Notes: generated by a model from the sequence alone, not told the origin. Shown: positions 44,199 through 54,150, counted from the first letter of the stretch. The stretch: DNA of 64,000 bases from Candidatus Obscuribacterales bacterium (GCA_019745415.1 JAIETF010000040.1:51725-115724), one strand, 5' to 3'. Numbers and translations: made by a program.

Positions 44199-44822
44199 TT
44201 AACGTGAGTAGTACTCAACGATGAGCGCTTCTTTGATGCTTTGATCCAGATCTTCGCGGGACGGCGGATTGATCATGGAGGCGGTCAGATTTTCGACGCT
44301 GACGTCCATCCAGTTCGGATGGGCAGCGGCAGGAGAGGTCTCAAGGATACCCTTGATTACTTTCTTGGCTTTATCGGAAACCGAAATTACCTCGCCGGGG
44401 CGAACCTGGTAGGAGGGAATAGATACGACCTTACCGTTGACGGTGAAATGACCGTGGCGGATAAGTTGTCTGGCCTGAGCGCGCGACGGCACGATGCCGG
44501 AGCGATGCACCAGGTTATCGAGACGAGCTTCAAGCAATTGCAAAAGCTTGAGGCCGGTGGGAACTTTCTTCTGTCTCGTCGCTTGCTCAAAATAAGCAGA
44601 GAATTGAGACTCAAGAACGCCGTATGTTTGACGAACTTTCTGCTTCTCTCTCAATTGCAGAGCGTATTCCGACTGCTTCTTGCGGTCCTGACCATGCTGT
44701 CCGGGACCATAACGACGTCTTTCAATAGCGCACTTGGTTGTGTAGCAGCGTGTGCCCTTGAGGAAGAGCTTGACTCCCTCGTTGCGGCAAAGCTTGCAAA
44801 CTGAATCCGTATACCTGGCCAA
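44199..44822 (-). CDS. rpsD: Ribosomal protein S4, zinc-binding type
   Basis: The 207-residue 16S-nucleating protein has four N-terminal cysteines (Cys9, Cys12, Cys26, Cys31) of the C+ zinc form, '[15 protein letters not shown]', and the S4 RNA-binding domain '[32 protein letters not shown]'. In many bacteria S4 represses its own operon by binding the rpsM leader; see the stem-loop at 45770-45814. Confidence 0.98.
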   Translation of the reverse strand: MARYTDSVCKLCRNEGVKLFLKGTRCYTTKCAIERRRYGPGQHGQDRKKQSEYALQLREKQKVRQTYGVLESQFSAYFEQATRQKKVPTGLKLLQLLEARLDNLVHRSGIVPSRAQARQLIRHGHFTVNGKVVSIPSYQVRPGEVISVSDKAKKVIKGILETSPAAAHPNWMDVSVENLTASMINPPSREDLDQSIKEALIVEYYSR

Positions 44823-44856
44823 CTTCTTAACTCCTCGACTTCTCTATCTCTGCAAA

Positions 44857-45249
44857 TTACACGCGACGGCGCTTGGGTGGACGGCAACCATTGTGGGGAA
44901 TGGGAGTCACGTCTTTGATAAGAGTGATTTCCAAACCGGAAGCCTGCAAAGCTCTGATGGCGGTCTCGCGGCCGGCGCCGGGACCTTTGACCAACACTTC
45001 CACTTGTCTCATGCCTTGGTCCATAGAACGTTTGGCAACAGATTCGGCAGCTTGCTGAGCGGCGAACGGTGTGCCTTTCTTGGCGCCTTTGAACCCGACA
45101 GTACCAGCTGAAGCCCAGGCAATAACCTGACCTTGCGGGTCGGTGGAAGAGACAATTGTGTTATTGAAAGTGCTAGCGATGTGGACGACGCCCTGCAATA
45201 CATTGCGGCGTTCTTTCTTTTTCGTCCTTGCCTTCGGAGACTTAGCCAT
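44857..45249 (-). CDS. rpsK: Ribosomal protein S11
   Basis: The 130-residue protein has '[23 protein letters not shown]' and '[21 protein letters not shown]', and ends '[15 protein letters not shown]', all invariant in S11. It forms part of the 30S platform near the mRNA exit. It lies between rpsM and rpsD. Confidence 0.98.
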   Translation of the reverse strand: MAKSPKARTKKKERRNVLQGVVHIASTFNNTIVSSTDPQGQVIAWASAGTVGFKGAKKGTPFAAQQAAESVAKRSMDQGMRQVEVLVKGPGAGRETAIRALQASGLEITLIKDVTPIPHNGCRPPKRRRV

Positions 45250-45312
45250 AGCGTTCCTGTTTCTATCCTTTTAATTTCAAGTTGTAGTGATTACTGATTA
45301 CGCCTTTAAGAC

Positions 45313-45699
45313 TTATTTACCAGCTTGCTTCTTACCGGCGACGGTGACGCGCTTGCGACCACGACGAGTACGAGCATTGGTTTTGGTGCGCTGACCGCGG
45401 GTCGGTAGACCGCGGCGATGTCTCTGACCGCGATAGCAGTTGATTTCAATCAGGCGCTTGACGTTCAGACCTTCTACCCTGCGCAGGTCGCCTTCGACCT
45501 GGTAGTTGCCGCTCTTCTCTACTTCTTCACGAATTTTGTTTAGTTCTTCTTCGCTCAGATCTTGGATGCGACGATGGTCGGCGATGCCGACCTTCTTGCA
45601 AACGTTCTTTGCAGAAGTTCTACCAATACCGTGAATGTAGGTAAGGGCGATTAAGGTTCTTTTGTTTCTCGGCAGGTCAACACCGGCAATACGGGCCAT
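45313..45699 (-). CDS. rpsM: Ribosomal protein S13
   Basis: The 128-residue protein begins '[26 protein letters not shown]' and ends with the basic '[14 protein letters not shown]' tail that contacts the A- and P-site tRNAs. It is the first gene of the alpha part of the cluster, after a 123-base gap with a stem-loop. Confidence 0.98.
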   Translation of the reverse strand: MARIAGVDLPRNKRTLIALTYIHGIGRTSAKNVCKKVGIADHRRIQDLSEEELNKIREEVEKSGNYQVEGDLRRVEGLNVKRLIEINCYRGQRHRRGLPTRGQRTKTNARTRRGRKRVTVAGKKQAGK

Positions 45700-45769
45700 T
45701 TATCCTCCAACTGACGCTTTTCTTGCGCTCTTTTCTCTTGATTGCGCTGAATCTTTATAGATAGACAAT

Positions 45770-45814
45770 AAGTTAACCCGGATATCTCTTGAATATCCTA
45801 ATTGAAGTTAACTT
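45770..45814 (-). promoter_or_regulatory. Nested stem-loop between rpmJ and rpsM
   Basis: AAGTTAAC (45770-45777) pairs with GTTAACTT (45807-45814), and inside it GGATAT pairs with ATATCC around a seven-base loop. It starts nine bases after the rpmJ stop and lies in the rpsM leader, where S4 autoregulation acts in other bacteria. There is no U tract. Confidence 0.5.
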
Positions 45815-45822
45815 CTTAGTTC

Positions 45823-45936
45823 TTAACCTTGGCGCTGTTTATGCTTGGGATTTTCACAAATGATCGCAACGCGACCTTTGCGTCTTATCACTTTGCACTT
45901 ATCGCAAATCTTTTTGACTGAAGCTCTTACTTTCAT
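45823..45936 (-). CDS. rpmJ: Ribosomal protein L36
   Basis: Translating 45936 to 45823 gives a 37-residue protein starting [20 protein letters not shown] and ending with KHKQRQG, the complete L36 pattern. The zinc ligands Cys11, Cys14, Cys27 and His32 are present, so this is the C+ form. It sits between infA and rpsM as usual. Confidence 0.97.
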   Translation of the reverse strand: MKVRASVKKICDKCKVIRRKGRVAIICENPKHKQRQG

Positions 45937-46069
45937 TTTCGGCTCTCTGTGCGGCTTTTGCCGCTTTTACTGTATGTGAAACGATGCTAACAATTCTAAC
46001 GAGGAAGCCAAGCCCTGCCCGCATTTGCATGCAAAACAAGGGGCAACCAGACAAACGTCTAATTGTACA

Positions 46070-46291
46070 TCAATCTTTGATTCTGTATGTAATTCTTCCG
46101 CGCGTAAGGTCGTACGGGGTGAGCTCTACACGCACTCGATCGCCTGGAAGTATCTTAATAAAGTTTTTGCGAATCTTGCCCGAAATATGGGCCAAGACCT
46201 TGTGACCGTTATCGAGCTCTACCCGAAACATGGCATTGGGCAAGGATTCGCGGATTGTTCCTTCAAATTCGATGACGCCCTGTTTAGTCAC
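46070..46291 (-). CDS. infA: Translation initiation factor IF-1
   Basis: The 73-residue OB-fold protein has '[37 protein letters not shown]' features and '[10 protein letters not shown]' at the end. It binds the 30S A site during initiation. Its start overlaps the map stop by four bases. Confidence 0.98.
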   Translation of the reverse strand: MTKQGVIEFEGTIRESLPNAMFRVELDNGHKVLAHISGKIRKNFIKILPGDRVRVELTPYDLTRGRITYRIKD

Positions 46292-47079
46292 TCAATTACC
46301 TCGGATGGACGCTTAGTAAGTACTTCTGGATAGCCTTCAGTGATTAACAAAGAATGTTCAAAATGTGCTGAAGGTCTGTAATCTTGCGTTACAACAGTCC
46401 AGCGATCAGACTTTAGTCTGGTCTTATCGCTGCCCAAATTGAACATAGGCTCGATCGCTATAACCATACCAGGTTTCAACTTGGTCTTGCTACCGGTACG
46501 ATAGTTGAAGATGAATGGATCTTCATGATAGTCAGGGCCAATGCCGTGTCCACCATAATCTCTCACTATGCCGTAGTTACCGGCAACTCCCACATCCTCA
46601 ACAGCACCGCCGATTTCATCGAGGTTGGCACCACCCCTGGCGGCTTTAATGGCAGCATAAAGTGAAGCCTGCGTATCTTTCAACAACCGAGCGACCACAT
46701 CGGAGATTTTGCCTACAGCCACTGTCACCGCAGTGTCGCCTATATAGTCGAACTTCTTGCCGTCTTTTTGTTTACGTACCGATACACCAAGGTCGAGGCT
46801 GATGATGTCTCCTTCTTTGAGCACCTTACGTTTGTTGGGAATTCCGTGAACTATTTCTTCGTTAACTGAAGCGCAGACAGTCGCTGGAAAGCCTTTATAG
46901 CCTTTGAAAGTAGGAATGTGGCCGGCTGCTCGAATATTCTTCTCGGCTAATTCGTCCAATTCCCAGGTGCTAATTCCCGGCTCCACCGCCTTGCTGCACA
47001 ATTCAAGAGTTTCACCAGCCAGCTTGCCGGCCTCCCGGATGAGCTTCAGGTCTTCTTCAATAGTGAGTATCATTGCCAT
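46288..47079 (-). CDS. map: Methionine aminopeptidase, type I
   Basis: The 263-residue enzyme removes initiator Met from nascent proteins. Its dinuclear metal site is visible: 'ISLDLGVSV' (Asp), 'YIGDTAVTV' (Asp), '[15 protein letters not shown]' (His), 'IEPMF' (Glu) and the C-terminal 'FEHSLLIT' (Glu). It lies two bases after adk and is coupled to infA by a four-base overlap. Confidence 0.97.
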   Translation of the reverse strand: MAMILTIEEDLKLIREAGKLAGETLELCSKAVEPGISTWELDELAEKNIRAAGHIPTFKGYKGFPATVCASVNEEIVHGIPNKRKVLKEGDIISLDLGVSVRKQKDGKKFDYIGDTAVTVAVGKISDVVARLLKDTQASLYAAIKAARGGANLDEIGGAVEDVGVAGNYGIVRDYGGHGIGPDYHEDPFIFNYRTGSKTKLKPGMVIAIEPMFNLGSDKTRLKSDRWTVVTQDYRPSAHFEHSLLITEGYPEVLTKRPSEVIE

Positions 47080-47081
47080 CT

Positions 47082-47744
47082 TTACTTGTGACTTCCCTGA
47101 TTGAGGGTTTCCAATATATCGGCGAAGATTTTTTCTTGCTCGCCTTCACCGTTTACCGAAACGAGAATTTGTTTGGCTTTATAAAAATCAATGAGAGGAC
47201 TGGTTAGCTCGTGATAGACAGCCAGCCTTTGTTTGACCAATTCAGGTTTGTCGTCTGAACGATGACTGAGTTCAGTGCCGCAAAGATCACAGATGCCATC
47301 TTTCTTTGGTTTAGAGAACTTGGTGTGAAAAACGGCATTACAGGCTTTGTTTGGACAAACTCTCCGCCCAGTGATGCGTTCCTCCAATAGGTCGTCTGAT
47401 GTCTTGAGATCGATCACTCTATCTAGATTAGCTTTCAATTCGCCAAGCAAGAGATCTAGACTCTCAGCCTGAGCGCGGTTGCGGGGGAAGCCGTCTAGAA
47501 TAAAGCCGTTCTTACAAGAAGCATCATTGAGCTTCTCGCGGAAAAGATCGATCAGTACATTGTCTGGAACTAGTTTGCCCTGGTCCATAAACTCCTTGGC
47601 GGCTAGTCCAGCTTGGGTGCCATTCTTAACGGCATCACGCAAAATATCGCCGGAAGAAAGATGGGCGAGACTGAGCTTGGCGGAAAGCTTCTTGCACTGA
47701 GTGCCTTTGCCGGCGCCCGGTGCGCCCAGAAAAAGAATACGCAT
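47082..47744 (-). CDS. adk: Adenylate kinase, zinc-lid type
   Basis: The 220-residue enzyme interconverts AMP, ADP and ATP. It has the P-loop GAPGAGKGTQ (7-16), 'GDILRDAV', 'FILDGFPRN', and a lid with four Cys ('CPNKAC' and 'CDLCG') that binds zinc, as in Gram-positive and some other adenylate kinases. Its start overlaps the secY stop by one base. Confidence 0.97.
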   Translation of the reverse strand: MRILFLGAPGAGKGTQCKKLSAKLSLAHLSSGDILRDAVKNGTQAGLAAKEFMDQGKLVPDNVLIDLFREKLNDASCKNGFILDGFPRNRAQAESLDLLLGELKANLDRVIDLKTSDDLLEERITGRRVCPNKACNAVFHTKFSKPKKDGICDLCGTELSHRSDDKPELVKQRLAVYHELTSPLIDFYKAKQILVSVNGEGEQEKIFADILETLNQGSHK

Positions 47745-49198
47745 TAGAGTTCCTTCTTGTCGTAGGTCTTAAAGAGCCCTCTGGCTTGATAACGAGCCGA
47801 AAGCGCATGGGTGAGAATTTGTCTTTGTGTGTCGATAGCCACACCTACGAGAATAATGAGCGAAGTGGAGCCCAAACCCTGCAAGGTTGTGACCATGGTC
47901 GCTTGCTCCACGTGAATGGGCGCGATGGCGATGAAAGCTACTGAAGTAGCTCCTATAAAGGTAAGGCGATTGAGTGTCTTCTCAAGAAACTCTGTGGTCG
48001 GTCGACCTGGTCTAACGTGTTGAATGGCTCTACCGCTGCGGCGCAGATTGTCCGACATGTCTCGCACAGGCAAAACGATGGAAGAGTAGAAGAAAGCAAA
48101 GAAAAGAATGAGGGAGAAATAGAGAACAGAATGCTCCCATGCATAGTAGGAGAGACAATTATTGAACTCTTGGGCGATAAAGGCCCAGCTGTCTTTCACC
48201 CAGGCAATCTTGGAAAACTCTACAAAAGCCGGACCTATAGAAGGCAGCCCTTTGATGGCATCATAGACCACAACCCCAGGATCGCCCTGATTTTGCTTTT
48301 GCAGAAACTGCATGATAGTGCTTGGAAACATAAGCAGGGACGAAGCAAAGATGATAGCCATCACACCGGAAGGATTGACCGGCAAATACATGTAGTCATC
48401 TGGAGCGGCAAAAATCTGACGCCCGACATTGCGTCTGGAACCAAGCACCATGACTTTGCGAACCCCTTGCTGCAAGCGCACGATAAATGCCACCACCAGA
48501 AGGAAGAAAGCGGTCAGGGCTAAAACGCCGAAAAGCTGTGTCTGTCCGGTCTGCACTGTTTCATAAGTATTTTTGACCATAACCGGCAGTCGGGCGGCGA
48601 TACCTAGGAAGATGAGAAGCGAGGCACCGTTACCGACACCACGCTCGGTGATTAGCTCGCCCATCCACATAATGAACATAGCGCAGGCTGAGAGAATAAG
48701 GGTGGTGGTGCAAAGGAAGAGGGGACCAGGGGTGATGACCACACCGGGAATGCGAGATAGAAGCTGAGCCAGCATAAAACTCTGGAAGACAGCCAGACCG
48801 ACTGTGACCAGACGTGTAACCTGAGCAAGTTGTCTTCTGCCTTGCTCGCCTTGCTCTTTCTGCATATTCTCAAGCTTGGGTATGACAACCGTCATCAGCT
48901 GCATAACAATTGAAGCAGTGATGTAGGGTCCGATACCCATAGAAAAAACGGAGAGCTTGTTGAGAGCACCGCCGGTGAAGAGATCGATCATGCCAAGCAA
49001 ATTCTGAGCCAGTTCAGGGTGCTCGGTGAAAGCGCCCGGATTGACGCCTGGAATGGGAATATGAACGCCCACCCTATAAAGAACGATCATGGCCACTGTG
49101 AAAAGAATTCGTTCTTTCAAGCCGGCGGCACCAAGAAGACCCAACCAGTCTTCAGGACCACCTATTTTAGACCCGCGCTTGGCAACACTCTCAGACAT
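47744..49198 (-). CDS. secY: Preprotein translocase subunit SecY
   Basis: The 484-residue channel protein has the ten expected membrane helices, starting 'LKERILFTVAMIVLYRVGVHIPIPGVN', and conserved features 'GIGPYITASIVMQLM' and 'ITERGVGNGASLLIF'. It is somewhat longer than E. coli SecY (443), with an enlarged extracytoplasmic loop (about 285-350). It lies after rplO with a 139-base structured gap. Confidence 0.97.
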   Translation of the reverse strand: MSESVAKRGSKIGGPEDWLGLLGAAGLKERILFTVAMIVLYRVGVHIPIPGVNPGAFTEHPELAQNLLGMIDLFTGGALNKLSVFSMGIGPYITASIVMQLMTVVIPKLENMQKEQGEQGRRQLAQVTRLVTVGLAVFQSFMLAQLLSRIPGVVITPGPLFLCTTTLILSACAMFIMWMGELITERGVGNGASLLIFLGIAARLPVMVKNTYETVQTGQTQLFGVLALTAFFLLVVAFIVRLQQGVRKVMVLGSRRNVGRQIFAAPDDYMYLPVNPSGVMAIIFASSLLMFPSTIMQFLQKQNQGDPGVVVYDAIKGLPSIGPAFVEFSKIAWVKDSWAFIAQEFNNCLSYYAWEHSVLYFSLILFFAFFYSSIVLPVRDMSDNLRRSGRAIQHVRPGRPTTEFLEKTLNRLTFIGATSVAFIAIAPIHVEQATMVTTLQGLGSTSLIILVGVAIDTQRQILTHALSARYQARGLFKTYDKKEL

Positions 49199-49239
49199 CT
49201 GGTTATTTGTACCTGTTTTTACTTACATACAATATTTTA

Positions 49240-49304
49240 GACCCGTCTCCGTCATTTCATTTCCCCCTAATTCAGAGGTGAAACTACTTAAACGGAAACG
49301 GGTC
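49240..49304 (-). promoter_or_regulatory. Structured element between rplO and secY
   Basis: GACCCGT pairs with ACGGGTC, then CCGT with ACGG across a 2x2 internal loop, then TTTCA with TGAAA, giving an extended hairpin of about 65 bases in the rplO-secY gap. There is no U tract, so it could be a regulatory or processing element rather than a terminator. Confidence 0.5.
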
Positions 49305-49337
49305 ATGCTTGACTACCCGGCAAATTGATTTTGCGCA

Positions 49338-49820
49338 CTAGTCTCTGTTTTTAGGATTACGGGTCGGAGCTACAGGCTGCAATACTTCATAGCTGCCACC
49401 GGCGGCTTGAATTTTATCGATGGCACCCTGTGAGAAGTGGTGAGCTTTGATATTGAGCGCCACTTTCAATTCGCCATTGCCGAGAATACGCAGTGAATCG
49501 GTGGGCTTACGCAGCACTTTATGCAACAAGAGCGATTCGGCTGTAACTTCAGAACCGGCAGGCAGGTTATTCAAACTGCCGACATTGACCACGACCCAAT
49601 CACGGCCGGGAACTTGATCGAAATTGTGAATCTTGGGCAGTCTGCGGAAGAGGGGGGTCTGACCACCTTCAAAACCGAAACGCTTCGATTCACCGGAACG
49701 CTGACCTTGTCCATTGTGACCACGAGTAGAGGTTTTACCGTGGCCGGAGGCGCGCCCTCTGCCGACTCTCTTCTTGTTACGGCGTGAGCCTTCTTGAGGT
49801 CTCAGTTCGTCTAATTGCAT
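49338..49820 (-). CDS. rplO: Ribosomal protein L15
   Basis: From the ATG at 49820 the protein has 160 residues and begins MQLDELRPQEGSRR, then 'KRVGRGRASGHGKTSTRGHNGQ' features of L15. I reject the ATG at 49850: GGAGAAG lies just before 49820, and L15 normally starts here. Confidence 0.97.
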   Translation of the reverse strand: MQLDELRPQEGSRRNKKRVGRGRASGHGKTSTRGHNGQGQRSGESKRFGFEGGQTPLFRRLPKIHNFDQVPGRDWVVVNVGSLNNLPAGSEVTAESLLLHKVLRKPTDSLRILGNGELKVALNIKAHHFSQGAIDKIQAAGGSYEVLQPVAPTRNPKNRD

Positions 49821-49892
49821 TGTCTTCTCCTTTACCTTACGCCCCGGCAAATTCTAAAAATTGCACTGGAACTCGGTATCTTTTGTTCTTAC

Positions 49893-50084
49893 TTATTTCT
49901 TGGTCTCGGCAGGAGCAACTGAAATCAGGTGACTGACTTTGTTGACCATGCCGCGGATGGTGGGGCTGTCTTGATGAACGACTTCGGAGCCGAACTTACG
50001 AAGACCGAGAGCGCGAACCACTTTTACTTGGTCCTGACGCTTGCCGACCAGTCCGCTTGTTAGTTTGATGCGTATAGCTGACAT
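49893..50084 (-). CDS. rpmD: Ribosomal protein L30
   Basis: The 63-residue protein has 'IRIKLTSGLVGKRQDQVKVVRALGLRKFGSEVVHQD', in the order expected for L30, and lies between rpsE and rplO. Confidence 0.96.
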   Translation of the reverse strand: MSAIRIKLTSGLVGKRQDQVKVVRALGLRKFGSEVVHQDSPTIRGMVNKVSHLISVAPAETKK

Positions 50085-50121
50085 GACTAATTCCCTTATT
50101 AGGTTGACTTAGCTTGCTTAA

Positions 50122-50736
50122 TTAAGCGAAGAGCTGGCGGATGCTGATGCCTCTCAGGCGTGCAGCTTCTTCAAAGGTGCGAAGACCCTTGAGACCGTCA
50201 ATGGTGGCACGAGCCACGTTGAGCGGAGAGCGCGAACCGAGCGACTTGGAGAGCACGTCGCCGACACCGGCCAATTCCAGAATGGCGCGAGCAGCACCAC
50301 CGGCGATGACACCAGTACCTTTAGCGGCGGGCTTGAGCAAGATGCGGGATGAACCGCGCTTGCCCACAATCTGGTGAGGAATTGTGCTGCCGACGAGCGG
50401 CACATTCACCAAAGATTTCTTAGCGTCTACGACGCCTTTCTGAATGGCGGAAATCACTTCAGCGGCTTTACCGACGCCGACACCAACCTGCCCTTTGCCA
50501 TTGCCTACGGCAACAACAGCGCGGAAGGAAAGCTTCTTACCACCCTTGACCACTTTGGTGACACGGCGAACTTGAATGATTTTCTCTTCCCATTCAGATT
50601 CAGCACGTTCACGCTTGGTCTCATCGGACGAACGGCGATTGGACTCGCGACTGGAGGTGCGACGACCACGACGTACGCCATCGCCAGCTGCACCGGTAGC
50701 TTCCTCGAATCCGCCCACCTTATCTTCTTTATCCAT
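50122..50736 (-). CDS. rpsE: Ribosomal protein S5 with N-terminal extension
   Basis: Residues about 50-204 are S5: '[22 protein letters not shown]', '[13 protein letters not shown]', and '[20 protein letters not shown]'. S5 acts in decoding accuracy and the mRNA entry channel. The first about 45 residues are an Arg/Ser/Glu-rich disordered stretch longer than in E. coli S5 (167 residues total). Confidence 0.97.
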   Translation of the reverse strand: MDKEDKVGGFEEATGAAGDGVRRGRRTSSRESNRRSSDETKRERAESEWEEKIIQVRRVTKVVKGGKKLSFRAVVAVGNGKGQVGVGVGKAAEVISAIQKGVVDAKKSLVNVPLVGSTIPHQIVGKRGSSRILLKPAAKGTGVIAGGAARAILELAGVGDVLSKSLGSRSPLNVARATIDGLKGLRTFEEAARLRGISIRQLFA

Positions 50737-50768
50737 CTAGGAGTAACCTCTTCCTCTTTTATCGAATA

Positions 50769-51137
50769 CTAGAAATCGAGACCGGCTTCACGGGCAGCCT
50801 CAGCCACAGCGGCAACACGACCATGATAGATGTAACCACCGCGGTCAAATACCACCTGTTCAATACCTTTTTCTTTAGCGCGCTTAGCAATAAGCTCACC
50901 GACGGCCCGAGCAGACTCAACATTCCAGCTCTTAGGAGCATCTTTCTTGAGATCTACGTCGAGGGTGCTGGCCGCTACCAAGGTGGCGGCGGCACTATCG
51001 TCGATGATCTGAGCATAAATGTGCTTGTTGGAGCGATAGACACAAAGTCTCGGACGCTCGCTGCAACCTTCGACACGGCGACGAATACGTCTATGACGTG
51101 TGATTCTGCTGGCTTTTCTGTCTTGTTTATTGATCAT
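50769..51137 (-). CDS. rplR: Ribosomal protein L18
   Basis: The 122-residue 5S rRNA-binding protein shows '[29 protein letters not shown]' features and ends '[21 protein letters not shown]'. It lies between rplF and rpsE. Confidence 0.97.
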   Translation of the reverse strand: MINKQDRKASRITRHRRIRRRVEGCSERPRLCVYRSNKHIYAQIIDDSAAATLVAASTLDVDLKKDAPKSWNVESARAVGELIAKRAKEKGIEQVVFDRGGYIYHGRVAAVAEAAREAGLDF

Positions 51138-51228
51138 TTCTTCTGGGTCCTTTGCCCTTTTATTTCTCCCAACGCTGGCCCTCTTTCAGTGCTACGCAGG
51201 GATACTTGAACTTGCCATTATCGGGGGC

Positions 51229-51774
51229 TTACTTCTTCTTACCAGCGGCTTTACCAGCTTTTCTGCGAATGTATTCGCCTTGGTACTTGACGCCTTTGCC
51301 TTTGTAGACTTCCGGCGGTCTCTTACCACGGATAAAGGAAGACATATCGCCGACAGCTTGTTTATCGGCACCGCTGACGGTGATGACGTTACCTTTACCA
51401 ACTGCAATGGTTATGCCTTCGGGAGCATCGATTTCCACCGAGTGCGAGTAACCGAGCTGCATGACGAGCTTCTTGCCGTCCATGGAGGCACGATAACCCA
51501 CGCCGACGATCTCGAGAGTCTTATCGAAACCAACCGAAACACCTTTGACCATGTTGGCCAACAGGGTACGGCTCAGTCCGTGCAGACTTCTGACCATGCG
51601 GTCCTCAGACTTGCGCAAGACGGTGATGCTGTCGCCTTCTTGCTTGAAGGCAATCTCCGGACGAAACTCTTTAGTGAGCTGACCTTTGGGTCCCTTGACA
51701 GAGACTTTGTTGTCGGCAAACTGCACGGTTACGCCGGCGGGCACTGTGATTGGTGCTTTACCTATACGAGACAT
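51229..51774 (-). CDS. rplF: Ribosomal protein L6
   Basis: The 181-residue protein begins 'MSRIGKAPITVPAGV', has 'VKGPKGQL' and the C-terminal 'KRPPEVYKGKGVKYQGEYIRRKAGK' signature. It sits near the factor-binding site of the 50S subunit. Confidence 0.98.
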   Translation of the reverse strand: MSRIGKAPITVPAGVTVQFADNKVSVKGPKGQLTKEFRPEIAFKQEGDSITVLRKSEDRMVRSLHGLSRTLLANMVKGVSVGFDKTLEIVGVGYRASMDGKKLVMQLGYSHSVEIDAPEGITIAVGKGNVITVSGADKQAVGDMSSFIRGKRPPEVYKGKGVKYQGEYIRRKAGKAAGKKK

Positions 51775-51785
51775 TGCTTAACTCC

Positions 51786-52187
51786 TTACCACACTTCGGC
51801 GACAACTTCGCCGCCGAGGTTGCTCTTGCGAGCCTGACGGTCGGTCATCAGCCCCTGGCTGGTGCTGACGATGGCGATTCCGAGACCGCCGTATACTCTG
51901 GGCATTTTGTTGGCTTGTCTATAAACTCTCAGACCCGGTTTGCTTACGCGTTTGAGTCCTTGAATTACAACTTCGCCCTTGCCGCCGTACTTGAGAACAA
52001 TGCGCATGCGCTGCTCGGGCGAACCCAGAGCTCTTGTCTCATACGACGAAATGAAGCCTTCTCTGCGGAGAAGCTCGGCGATCGCCACTTTTTGTTTAGA
52101 TGCGGGCATCTCCACTGCCGAAGCTTGAACGCGGATGGCGTTTCTGATGCGTGTGAACATGTCCGAAATTGGATCTGTGACCGGCAT
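51786..52187 (-). CDS. rpsH: Ribosomal protein S8
   Basis: The 133-residue protein begins 'MPVTDPISDMFTRIRNA' and ends 'GLGIAIVSTSQGLMTDRQARKSNLGGEVVAEVW', the S8 hallmarks. S8 represses its own operon in E. coli; no equivalent site was identified by eye here. Confidence 0.98.
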   Translation of the reverse strand: MPVTDPISDMFTRIRNAIRVQASAVEMPASKQKVAIAELLRREGFISSYETRALGSPEQRMRIVLKYGGKGEVVIQGLKRVSKPGLRVYRQANKMPRVYGGLGIAIVSTSQGLMTDRQARKSNLGGEVVAEVW

Positions 52188-52197
52188 TTGCTATCTC

Positions 52198-52404
52198 CTA
52201 CCAGCTAGATTTGGTGAGTCCAGGGATTAAACCATCATGTGCCATCTTTCTCAGGCATAGACGGCAGAGTCCGAAATCGCGGTAATAACCGCGCGGACGA
52301 CCGCAAATGCGACAGCGGTTGTGCAAGCGCACTTTAGGGTATTTGCCTTTGGCGGCTTCTACCTGGCGCTTGTGCTCCTTGTCAATCATGGATGTTTTAG
52401 CCAC
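52198..52404 (-). CDS. rpsN: Ribosomal protein S14, zinc (type Z)
   Basis: The 68-residue protein has four zinc cysteines (Cys31, Cys34, Cys47, Cys50) in '[23 protein letters not shown]' and ends '[11 protein letters not shown]', the short type-Z S14. Typical cyanobacteria carry the 100-residue form instead. Confidence 0.97.
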   Translation of the reverse strand: MAKTSMIDKEHKRQVEAAKGKYPKVRLHNRCRICGRPRGYYRDFGLCRLCLRKMAHDGLIPGLTKSSW

Positions 52405-52460
52405 GTTGTGCTTTCCTCTCCTTGGACCTTTTTCCTAGTTTGTTTGTTGCTTACGACGAA

Positions 52461-53000
52461 TTACTTTTTGAACGGCATACCCATTGCAGCTAGAAGCGCA
52501 TGTGCTTCCTGGTCTGTAGGGGCGGTGGTGACGATGGAAATGTCCATTCCGCGCACCGCATCGATCTGCTCGTAGTTGATTTCCGGGAAGATGAGCTGTT
52601 CTTTGATACCCACCGAGAAATTGCCGCGACCGTCGAAAGACTTGGAAGAAAGTCCACGGAAGTCACGAATACGGGGCAGAGCCACGTGAATAAGTTTGGC
52701 CAAGAAGTCATACATGCGCTTGCCGCGCAGTGTGACCGAAGCACCAACCGGCTGACCTTTTCTCAGTTTGAAGGTAGCGATTGATTTGCGGGCGCGATTG
52801 ACTACGGGTTTCTGACCGGCAATAGTTGCCAGTTCTTTCACTCCGCTGTCGATTGCCTTGGCATTGTTGGCCGCTTCACCAAGACCCATGTTGATCACGA
52901 CTTTGACCACACGCGGCACTTGCATTTCGTTTTTGTATCCGAACTGCTTGGTCAGGTGTGCCCTGACTTGCTTTTCGTATTGTTCTTTGATGTCCAGCAT
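52461..53000 (-). CDS. rplE: Ribosomal protein L5
   Basis: From ATG 53000 the protein has 179 residues, the normal L5 length, with '[15 protein letters not shown]', '[12 protein letters not shown]' and '[23 protein letters not shown]'. GGAAAAGAG precedes this ATG; the upstream ATG at 53045 would add a non-L5 stretch. L5 binds 5S rRNA. Confidence 0.97.
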   Translation of the reverse strand: MLDIKEQYEKQVRAHLTKQFGYKNEMQVPRVVKVVINMGLGEAANNAKAIDSGVKELATIAGQKPVVNRARKSIATFKLRKGQPVGASVTLRGKRMYDFLAKLIHVALPRIRDFRGLSSKSFDGRGNFSVGIKEQLIFPEINYEQIDAVRGMDISIVTTAPTDQEAHALLAAMGMPFKK

Positions 53001-53054
53001 TTCTCTTTTCCTGTTTTCTATGAAGACGGTCTTTGTCGTCTTCAAATCTATAGA

Positions 53055-53507
53055 TTATTCAAGACCCAGGGTCTTGCGGGCTTCAGCTCTAACGGGCTTT
53101 TTCTTCTCGTTGGAGTAGAGCATCACTTTAGAGGCGAAGATTGGAGCTTCTTCCTTGATGATGCCGCCCTGTTGACCGCCATAAGCAGCCTTAGATTTCT
53201 GGTGACGGGTCTGAATGTTTACGCCCTCGACGACGATTTTGCCGGTTTTGGGGAATACTTTCAGAACCTTGCCGATTTTGCCTCTGTCACCTTCGAGCTT
53301 GGTGCCGTCTTTCTTGGTGCGGGTGCGAGCTCCCGAAATCACCATGACCAAGTCGCCACGCTTGACGTGGATGTGAGGGACGAGGTTAGTGGCAGCAGGC
53401 TTGACTAGAGCGCGCGAGACAACCACCTTGTTGCCCATCTTTACTTTGGTTTTGATGGCTGAATTGGTGAATCTTTTCGATTTACCATCAGTCGAATTGG
53501 CTGTCAT
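53055..53507 (-). CDS. rplX: Ribosomal protein L24
   Basis: The 150-residue protein contains the KOW motif of L24 ('HVKRGDLVMVISGARTRTKKDGTKLEGDRGKIGKVLKVFPKTGKIVVEGVN' in family order) and 'PIFASKVMLY'. The first about 45 residues are an extension; GGAGGT lies upstream of this ATG, supporting the long start. Confidence 0.95.
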   Translation of the reverse strand: MTANSTDGKSKRFTNSAIKTKVKMGNKVVVSRALVKPAATNLVPHIHVKRGDLVMVISGARTRTKKDGTKLEGDRGKIGKVLKVFPKTGKIVVEGVNIQTRHQKSKAAYGGQQGGIIKEEAPIFASKVMLYSNEKKKPVRAEARKTLGLE

Positions 53508-53509
53508 AG

Positions 53510-53878
53510 TTAGAGCACCTCCGGAGCCAATGAAATTATCTTGGTGAAGTTCTTGTCGCGAAGTTCGCGAGCAATAGGTCCGAAAACGCGAGTACCTTTG
53601 GGGTTGCCGTCTTTCTGAACGATGACGGCGGCGTTGTCGTCAAATCTGATGGTGGAACCGTCAGGACGTTTGACATGGTTGGTCACACGCACTACGACGC
53701 AACGAACCACATCTGATTTCTTGACCGGCATATTAGGCAGAGCATCTTTCACGACACCGACTATGACATCGCCAACCGAGGCATATCTCTTGTTGGAACC
53801 GCCAAGTACGCGAATACACATGAGTTCGCGGGCGCCGGTGTTGTCTGCGCAGGTAAGTCTAGTCTGTGCTTGAATCAT
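53510..53878 (-). CDS. rplN: Ribosomal protein L14
   Basis: The 122-residue protein begins '[27 protein letters not shown]' and ends '[12 protein letters not shown]', the L14 pattern. Its start overlaps the rpsQ stop by four bases. Confidence 0.98.
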   Translation of the reverse strand: MIQAQTRLTCADNTGARELMCIRVLGGSNKRYASVGDVIVGVVKDALPNMPVKKSDVVRCVVVRVTNHVKRPDGSTIRFDDNAAVIVQKDGNPKGTRVFGPIARELRDKNFTKIISLAPEVL

Positions 53879-54150
53879 TGGCTGGACACCTCACTTGCAG
53901 CGTTGGAAATGGAGTGACCAGTGATTTCGATTACTTGCCACTTCTTGTCTTTTGAGACAGGAGGACATTCTTCGATACGCACCACATCGCCCATTTGACA
54001 TTTGTTCTCGGGGTCGTGGGCTTTGAATTTGCGTGTCTCTACCATTTGCTTTTCATACTTACGGTGCGGAAAACGGTTCTCTACCGCTACCACAACGGTC
54101 TTATCCATTTTGTTGGATACAACCTTTCCGACTAATACCTTCCTTGGCAT
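53875..54150 (-). CDS. rpsQ: Ribosomal protein S17
   Basis: The 91-residue OB-fold protein has '[29 protein letters not shown]' and '[18 protein letters not shown]', diagnostic of S17. Confidence 0.97.
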   Translation of the reverse strand: MPRKVLVGKVVSNKMDKTVVVAVENRFPHRKYEKQMVETRKFKAHDPENKCQMGDVVRIEECPPVSKDKKWQVIEITGHSISNAASEVSSQ

